21,063 nucleotides of DNA from an uncultured Gemmatimonadota bacterium (lineage in GTDB: Bacteria; Gemmatimonadota; Gemmatimonadetes; Gemmatimonadales; Gemmatimonadaceae): assembly GCA_946480295.1 (NCBI GenBank), contig CAMLIT010000079.1, forward strand, positions 1 through 21,063, given 5' to 3'. Below the pieces are notes generated by a model. The model was given only the letters and a program-made list of their open reading frames with translations, did no database searches and was not told the DNA's origin. Position numbers and translations under genes: made by a program. Of this stretch, positions 16,837 to 21,063 are shown in pieces. Position 1 is the first letter of the stretch. The number at the start of each line of letters is the position of its first letter.

Positions 16837-18914
16837 ACACGGTCCTGCGGCTCTACGCCCGGGCGCTGGGCACCCTCGGCCTGCTCGCGCTCGTCGCGCT
16901 GCTGGTCGCGGATCCCCGCTGGCTGGGACGGCCGCTGGCCATCCTGCTCGTCCTCGTCGTCACCGGCGTCCTGCGGCTCTATCAGGTGCCGCTCACGAAG
17001 TACGGCGCGCTCAACCTGCTCGCCTTTCCCGCCATCGCCGGCTCGCTCATCGTCGGCCTGCCGGCGACGGCGGTCGGGATGTACGTCGGGCTCTTCGTCG
17101 TCGACCGCGTTCCGCTGCGGAAGACGCTCGGCATCGCGTGGATCAACGCCGGGCGCGAGACCCTCGCGCTGGTCGCCGCGTACGGCTTCTATGCGTTCGC
17201 CGCCACCCTGACCGGCGGGGCGCGCACGGGCGCGCTCACGGCGGAGAGCCTGCCGGCGCTCGCCCTGTACGTCCTCCTCTACTTCGCCGCCAGCCGCGCG
17301 CTGCTCTACTTCACGCTCCTCTTCCGCGGCAAGCTGCTGGAGGACGAGAAGTCGCTCATCCTGCGCTACGAGGTGATCGGCTTCGGGGCGACGACGATCG
17401 CCACGGCGATCGCGCTGGCGTCGGTGGCGACGCTCGGTCCCGGCGGCTGGATCGTCGTCGGTGTGCTGCTCGCCGGCGCCGGGGTGCTCGTCAAGCGGAT
17501 CATCGAGGAGGCGATCGCCGCCGAGGAGCTGAACAAGATCCTGGCGATGGAACAGGTCGTGTCGTCGGACATCGGGCTCGCCGAGAGCTTCCAGCGGATC
17601 GAGGCGCTCGCGCACCGACTCGTGGACTGGACGGATTTCCGGATCTACCGCGTGCAGGGCGACTCCCTGCGGCTCATCTGGACGGAGGCGGAGGGCTACC
17701 TCGCCACGCCGCGGCCGCCGGAGCGGGAGGGGAACCGGCTGCGCCGGCAGGCGCTGGAGTCCGGCCAACCGGTGATCGTGAGCGACGCCCAGCACGACGA
17801 CCGCATCGAGCATCGCGATCCGCGGGTGACGAGCCTCGTCGTCTTCCCGCTGCGTTTCGGCGACCGCAACGTGGGGCTCCTCGAGCTCTCGCACGCGAAG
17901 CGGGGGATGTACACGCCGAAGGAGCTGACGCTCGTCCGCCGCTTCGCCGGCCAGCTCGCGACGACGCTCCACATCCACGACCTGCGGCTGCCGCTCCTCG
18001 AGGCGATGCAGCGGGTCAACACGCAGATGGAGAAGCTCAACGACTCGGCGCGCACGCTGCGCGGCGGCGGCGAGTCGGTGGCGCGGACGATCGCCGAGAT
18101 CTCGCGCGGCATCATCGAGGAGAGCGACCAGCTCGGGCGCAGCCTCGAGGCGACGCACGCGATGCACGAGGCGACCGCCGAGGTGGTGCGCCGCGGGAGC
18201 GGCGCCGCGGAGGCGAGCCAGCGCGCGACGGAGATCGCCGCCGAGCACCGCCTGACGATCGGCACGGCGATCGAGCGGCTGGTGAGCACGAAGGCGTTCG
18301 TCGCCGAGAGCGGCTCGCAGCTCGAGGCGCTGGCGCAGTCGACGAAGCGGATCACGGAGTTCATCGACACGATCCGCGAGCTCGCCGACCAGACGAACCT
18401 CCTCGCCCTCAACGCGGCGATCGAGGCGGCGCGCGCCGGCCAGCAGGGGCTGGGCTTCGGCGTCGTGGCCGACGAGGTGCGCAAGCTCGCCGAGGAGGCG
18501 GCGCGCGCCTCCGACCACGCCGGCGACCTCGTCGTCGGCTTCGAGGAGCAGATGCGGCGCATGGCGGTCCAGATGACGCGCGGCCAGACGATCGTGAGCG
18601 ACGTCGAGACGCTCTCCGAGAGCGCCCGCCAGGCGCTCGACCAGATCGTCGAGGCCACGGCTGCGGCGGCCACCGGCGCCCAGCGCATCGCCCAGACGTC
18701 GCGCGACCAGGAGCTCGAGTTCGCGCGCCTGCGCGAGCGCGTCATGCGCGTGGCCGAGATCTCGCAGCGCAACCGCGCCGGCGCCGAGGACGTCACCGCC
18801 TCGGCCAAGGACCAGGCGGCGGCGCTGCGCGAGCTCGAGGGCGCGGCGCACGAGTTGCGCGACATCGCCAATCACCTGAGCGAGCTCACGCACCGCATCA
18901 CGAGCGTGGCATGA
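16833..18914 (+). CDS. Multi-pass membrane receptor with GAF domain and chemoreceptor (MCP) signalling tip
   Basis: 693 residues. About eight hydrophobic segments lie in 1-221 (roughly 11-26, 35-50, 58-76, 78-92, 107-125, 138-165, 182-202, 206-221), a membrane sensor instead of the usual periplasmic ligand domain. A GAF domain follows (about 248-382: [31 protein letters not shown]), then long coiled coil and the conserved hairpin tip about 515-555 ([19 protein letters not shown], then [16 protein letters not shown]). The tip should contact CheA and CheW. No C-terminal CheR/CheB-tethering pentapeptide is seen; it ends HRITSVA. No che genes are in the window. The GTG at 16833 overlaps the trpA stop by 4 nt and the end overlaps folB by 4 nt. 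Signal and output are unknown. Confidence 0.88.
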   Translation: MNTVLRLYARALGTLGLLALVALLVADPRWLGRPLAILLVLVVTGVLRLYQVPLTKYGALNLLAFPAIAGSLIVGLPATAVGMYVGLFVVDRVPLRKTLGIAWINAGRETLALVAAYGFYAFAATLTGGARTGALTAESLPALALYVLLYFAASRALLYFTLLFRGKLLEDEKSLILRYEVIGFGATTIATAIALASVATLGPGGWIVVGVLLAGAGVLVKRIIEEAIAAEELNKILAMEQVVSSDIGLAESFQRIEALAHRLVDWTDFRIYRVQGDSLRLIWTEAEGYLATPRPPEREGNRLRRQALESGQPVIVSDAQHDDRIEHRDPRVTSLVVFPLRFGDRNVGLLELSHAKRGMYTPKELTLVRRFAGQLATTLHIHDLRLPLLEAMQRVNTQMEKLNDSARTLRGGGESVARTIAEISRGIIEESDQLGRSLEATHAMHEATAEVVRRGSGAAEASQRATEIAAEHRLTIGTAIERLVSTKAFVAESGSQLEALAQSTKRITEFIDTIRELADQTNLLALNAAIEAARAGQQGLGFGVVADEVRKLAEEAARASDHAGDLVVGFEEQMRRMAVQMTRGQTIVSDVETLSESARQALDQIVEATAAAATGAQRIAQTSRDQELEFARLRERVMRVAEISQRNRAGAEDVTASAKDQAAALRELEGAAHELRDIANHLSELTHRITSVA

Positions 18915-19291
18915 CCGAGCACGAGCGCGCGCCGCTCGCGGCGAGCGGCGACATGGACGAGATCACCCTGCGCGGGATGCGCTTCCACGTGTGCGTCGGC
19001 ATCCTGCCGCACGAGCACGAGTTCCCGCAGCCGCTGGAGATCGACGTCACCGTGTGGAAGACGCCGGGCGGCGGCGTCGTGGACTACCGCGTGCTGTACG
19101 ACCTCACGCGTCACGTCGTCACCGGCGGCGGGCTCGATTACCTGGAGCGCATCGGCGAGCGCATCGCCGAGGGCGTGCTCCGCGACCAGCCGGTGCATCG
19201 CGTGCGCGTGGCCGTGCGCAAGCCGCACGTGCCGCTCCCCGGCCCGCTCGATCACGCCGAGGTGGTCGTGGTTCGCGGCCGTCATGGGTGA
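18911..19291 (+). CDS. folB: Dihydroneopterin aldolase
   Basis: Converts 7,8-dihydroneopterin to 6-hydroxymethyl-dihydropterin and glycolaldehyde in folate synthesis. 126 residues. Family motifs: [20 protein letters not shown] with the active-site Glu, [26 protein letters not shown] and the catalytic-Lys segment [14 protein letters not shown]. The family domain really begins at MDEITLRGM (internal ATG at 18953); the upstream ATG 18911 is preferred because it gives the usual 4-nt overlap with the receptor gene, adding a 14-residue leader. Its product is the substrate of FolK, encoded next with an 8-nt overlap. folP was not found in the window. Confidence 0.93.
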   Translation: MTEHERAPLAASGDMDEITLRGMRFHVCVGILPHEHEFPQPLEIDVTVWKTPGGGVVDYRVLYDLTRHVVTGGGLDYLERIGERIAEGVLRDQPVHRVRVAVRKPHVPLPGPLDHAEVVVVRGRHG

Positions 19292-19700
19292 CGTGGCGTA
19301 CATCGCGCTCGGCTCCAACCTCGGCGACCGGGAGGCGCACCTCGCGCGCGCGCGAGATGCGCTGAAGGCGCTCCCGCGTTCGCGCCTCCTCGCGGCATCG
19401 CGCGTCGAGGAGACGGCGCCCTTCGGCCCCGCGCCCCAGGGCGCATACCTCAACCAGATGGTGGCGATCGAGACGGAGCTGGAGCCGCGGGAGCTGCTCG
19501 ACCGCCTGCACGACATCGAGCACGACGCCGGGCGCACGCGCGAGGTGCGCTGGGGCCCGCGCACCCTCGACCTCGACATCGTGCTCTTCGGCGCGTTGAC
19601 GTCGGACGACCCCGCGCTCACCCTGCCGCACCCCGGGCTCGCCGAGCGCGAGTTCTGGCGGCGCGAGCTCGCCGAGCTGCGTGGGGAGGAGACGCCGTGA
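19284..19700 (+). CDS. folK: 6-hydroxymethyl-7,8-dihydropterin pyrophosphokinase (HPPK)
   Basis: Pyrophosphorylates 6-hydroxymethyl-dihydropterin with ATP, just after FolB. 138 residues, slightly shorter than E. coli FolK (159). Family marks: VAYIALGSNLGDRE at the N terminus, ETAPFGPAPQGAYLNQMV, and the signature RWGPRTLDLDIVLF with its metal-binding Asp pair, then TLPHPGLAERE. ATG 19284 overlaps folB by 8 nt; the stop overlaps the following GTG start by 4 nt. Confidence 0.96.
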   Translation: MGDVAYIALGSNLGDREAHLARARDALKALPRSRLLAASRVEETAPFGPAPQGAYLNQMVAIETELEPRELLDRLHDIEHDAGRTREVRWGPRTLDLDIVLFGALTSDDPALTLPHPGLAEREFWRRELAELRGEETP

Positions 19701-20260
19701 GCGGGACGACGGGCGCGGAAGCGGGAACGCGGCTCGAGCTGCCCGCCTGGGCGCGCGTGAGCGAGAAGCGGCGCGCGCACATCGCGCGCGTCGAGGCGCT
19801 CCTCGCGCGCTGGGCCGACGAGATGCGCATCCCCGAGCGGGAGCGGCGCGACTGGCGCGACGTCGCGCTCTGGCACGACGCGCTGAAGGACGCGCCGGAG
19901 GCCGAGCTCCGCGCGCTGGTGGACGATGCACCCTTCGACGTCCAGATGCTGCACGGCCCCGCCGCGGCGGCGAAGCTCGAGCAGCTCGGCGAGTCGCGCG
20001 GCGACGTGCTCGATGCGATCCGCTATCACACCGTCGGCTCGCTCCAGTGGGGCCGGACCGGGCAGGCGCTGTACATGGCCGACTTCCTCGAGCCGGGCCG
20101 GTCGTTCCGGCGGCGCGACCGCGCCTTCCTCGCGCGGCAGGTGCAGCACGACTTCGCCGGGGTGTTCCGGGAGGTGGTGCGGATGCGCCTCGAGTGGACG
20201 CTCCAGGAGGGCTACTCGCTCTTCCCGCAGACGATCGAGCTGTGGAACGCGGTGCGATGA
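19697..20260 (+). CDS. HD-domain hydrolase, YqeK-like (possible Ap4A hydrolase)
   Basis: 187 residues, soluble. HD metal ligands: H28 (RAHIARV), H60-D61 (WHDALKD), H86 (MLHGPAA), H111 (RYHTVGS) and D129 in MADFLEPGR. The pattern HD..KD, LHG, D(V/I)L.AI..HT.G and Y.ADFLEPGR is that of the YqeK family, which cleaves diadenosine tetraphosphate to two ADP. YqeK genes often sit beside nadD, rsfS and LytR-type genes; here a LytR_C-domain gene follows, which supports the assignment, while nadD and rsfS are not seen. Residues 1-20 are poorly conserved. The GTG at 19697 gives a 4-nt overlap with folK. The substrate is a family-based inference. Confidence 0.8.
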   Translation: MSGTTGAEAGTRLELPAWARVSEKRRAHIARVEALLARWADEMRIPERERRDWRDVALWHDALKDAPEAELRALVDDAPFDVQMLHGPAAAAKLEQLGESRGDVLDAIRYHTVGSLQWGRTGQALYMADFLEPGRSFRRRDRAFLARQVQHDFAGVFREVVRMRLEWTLQEGYSLFPQTIELWNAVR

Positions 20261-20700
20261 GGCGCGCGCTGCTCGTCGTCGTGGGGCTCGTCCTCGTCGG
20301 GATCGTCACCGCGACGGCGGCGATGCTCTATCGCTCGCGGCACCCGCGCTCGCTGCGCCCCCCGATGCCCGGCGCCGCGGGCGACGCGGGCGCCGCCGCC
20401 GCGGGACCGCGCATCAAGGTCGAGGTGCTCAACGCGACGCCGGAGCGGGGGCTCGCGCGCCGGATCACCTTCTACCTGCGCGACGAGGGGTTCGACGTCG
20501 TGGGGATGGGGAACGCGCAGGCGGGCGCCGACAGCACGGTCGTCCTCGATCGCTCGCACCACCCCGAGTGGGCCGGTCGCGTCGCCGCCGCCCTCGGCGG
20601 CGTGCGCGTCATCGAGCGGCCGGACAGCTCACGCTATCTGGACGTCACCGTGCTGCTCGGCCGCGCGTGGCGGCCGCCGCCCCAGCCGTTCCACCCGTAG
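20257..20700 (+). CDS. Membrane-anchored LytR C-terminal (LytR_C) domain protein
   Basis: 147 residues. One N-terminal transmembrane or signal-anchor helix (about 4-23: ALLVVVGLVLVGIVTATAAM), an Ala/Gly/Pro linker (about 34-50), then a LytR_C-type domain (about 51-139): IKVEVLNATPERGLARRITFYL, GFDVVGMGNAQ, STVVLDR, and the terminal DVTVLLG strand. The catalytic LCP domain that attaches polymers to the cell wall in full LytR-CpsA-Psr proteins is absent, so this is a stand-alone accessory domain of unknown function in the envelope. ATG 20257 overlaps the YqeK-like gene by 4 nt. It is the last gene of the rightward run, and its last 72 nt overlap rlmN on the other strand. No terminator is visible between them. 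Confidence 0.85.
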   Translation: MRRALLVVVGLVLVGIVTATAAMLYRSRHPRSLRPPMPGAAGDAGAAAAGPRIKVEVLNATPERGLARRITFYLRDEGFDVVGMGNAQAGADSTVVLDRSHHPEWAGRVAAALGGVRVIERPDSSRYLDVTVLLGRAWRPPPQPFHP

Positions 20701-21063
20701 CTGTCCGCACGCGGCGGCGATGTCCACGCCGCGGCTCTTCCGGATCGCCACCTCGACGCCGTGGCGCCGCAGCTGGCGGGCGAAGGTCGTGATCCGCTCC
20801 GCCGGGGTGGGGGTGAAGCCGCGCGCTCCGCCGGGATGGAGCGGGATGAGGTTCACGAACGCCCGGCACTCCTTCGCCAGCTCGGCCAGCCGGATCGCGT
20901 GCTCCTCCGCGTCGTTGACGCCGCCAAGCATCACGTACTCGAAGGTCACCCGGCGATCGAACGCCTTCGCCGCCTCGATCACCTCGGCGAGCGGATACTT
21001 GATGTTGATCGGCATCAGCTCGCGCCGGAGCGCGTCGCTCGGCGCGTGGATCGAGATCGCGAG
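20629..21063 (-). CDS. rlmN: Dual-specificity rRNA/tRNA methyltransferase RlmN, C-terminal part only
   Basis: Radical-SAM enzyme that methylates C2 of A2503 in 23S rRNA and A37 in some tRNAs. Only the last 144 residues are in the window; the frame is open to the right edge, so the radical-SAM CxxxC cluster motif lies outside. Visible RlmN/Cfr-family marks: LAISIHAPSD, LMPINIKYPL, VTFEYVMLGGVND, FVNLIPLHPGG, IRKSRGVDIAAACGQL. The Cys of AACGQL (codon 20707-20709) is the one that forms the methyl-carrying intermediate. The Met at 21013-21015 is internal, not the start. About 22 residues follow GQL and overlap the LytR_C gene tail to tail; this tail is unlikely to be conserved. Confidence 0.95.
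   Translation of the reverse strand, partial: LAISIHAPSDALRRELMPINIKYPLAEVIEAAKAFDRRVTFEYVMLGGVNDAEEHAIRLAELAKECRAFVNLIPLHPGGARGFTPTPAERITTFARQLRRHGVEVAIRKSRGVDIAAACGQLRVERLGRRPPRAAEQHGDVQIA

Noticed and set aside
16350..18893. An 847-codon minus-strand open frame opposite trpA and the MCP receptor
   Set aside because: The translation is Arg/Leu/Asp-rich with no domain pattern; the plus strand encodes recognisable TrpA, GAF and MCP domains.
20629..21015. A small 128-residue gene starting at the ATG at 21015
   Set aside because: The upstream codons to the window edge continue the conserved RlmN sequence (LAISIHAPSD), so this Met is internal to rlmN.

Overview
The window is very GC-rich, tightly packed bacterial chromosome. 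Almost every neighbouring gene pair on a strand overlaps by 4 to 32 bases (ATGA or GTGA junctions), and no phage, insertion sequence, tRNA, rRNA or CRISPR array is visible. Gene content and style (eukaryote-like PurB and PurC, trp genes mixed with GAF, HEAT and HD-GYP signalling genes, a LexA repressor) suggest a Gemmatimonadota-like or related soil or freshwater lineage. That placement is inference from style, not from a marker gene.

Left block (1-6818, all on the minus strand): one leftward run of seven overlapping genes in the order truA, a transaldolase/FSA-like gene, a Deg/HtrA-type protease, purB, purC, psd, pssA. It combines tRNA pseudouridylation, envelope proteolysis, two purine steps and the two-step route from CDP-diacylglycerol to phosphatidylethanolamine. 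The transaldolase-like protein has lost nearly all the residues that define the enzyme. pssA runs off the left edge and ends in a repetitive Arg/Glu-rich tail.

Middle (6819-10237): a 198-bp divergent intergenic region, then on the plus strand a double-GAF coiled-coil protein overlapping trpD, then an unusual 194-bp inverted array of 7-bp repeats between the convergent stop codons of trpD and lexA. lexA (minus) is divergent from trpC across an 85-bp gap.

Right block (10238-20700, plus strand): an eleven-gene overlapping run, trpC-trpF-trpB-[HEAT protein]-[HD-GYP protein]-trpA-[membrane GAF/MCP receptor]-folB-folK-[YqeK-like HD hydrolase]-[LytR_C protein]. The tryptophan genes of this window therefore lie in two transcription units (trpD; trpCFB..A), and each is translationally linked to signalling genes. 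The HEAT and HD-GYP proteins share a related N-terminal domain and probably work together. trpE and trpG are not in the window. At the right edge a partial rlmN (minus) overlaps the LytR_C gene tail to tail.

The observations most worth following up are the transaldolase-family pseudoenzyme, the signalling pair placed between trpB and trpA with a shared N-terminal domain, and the inverted heptad array anchored on two stop codons.
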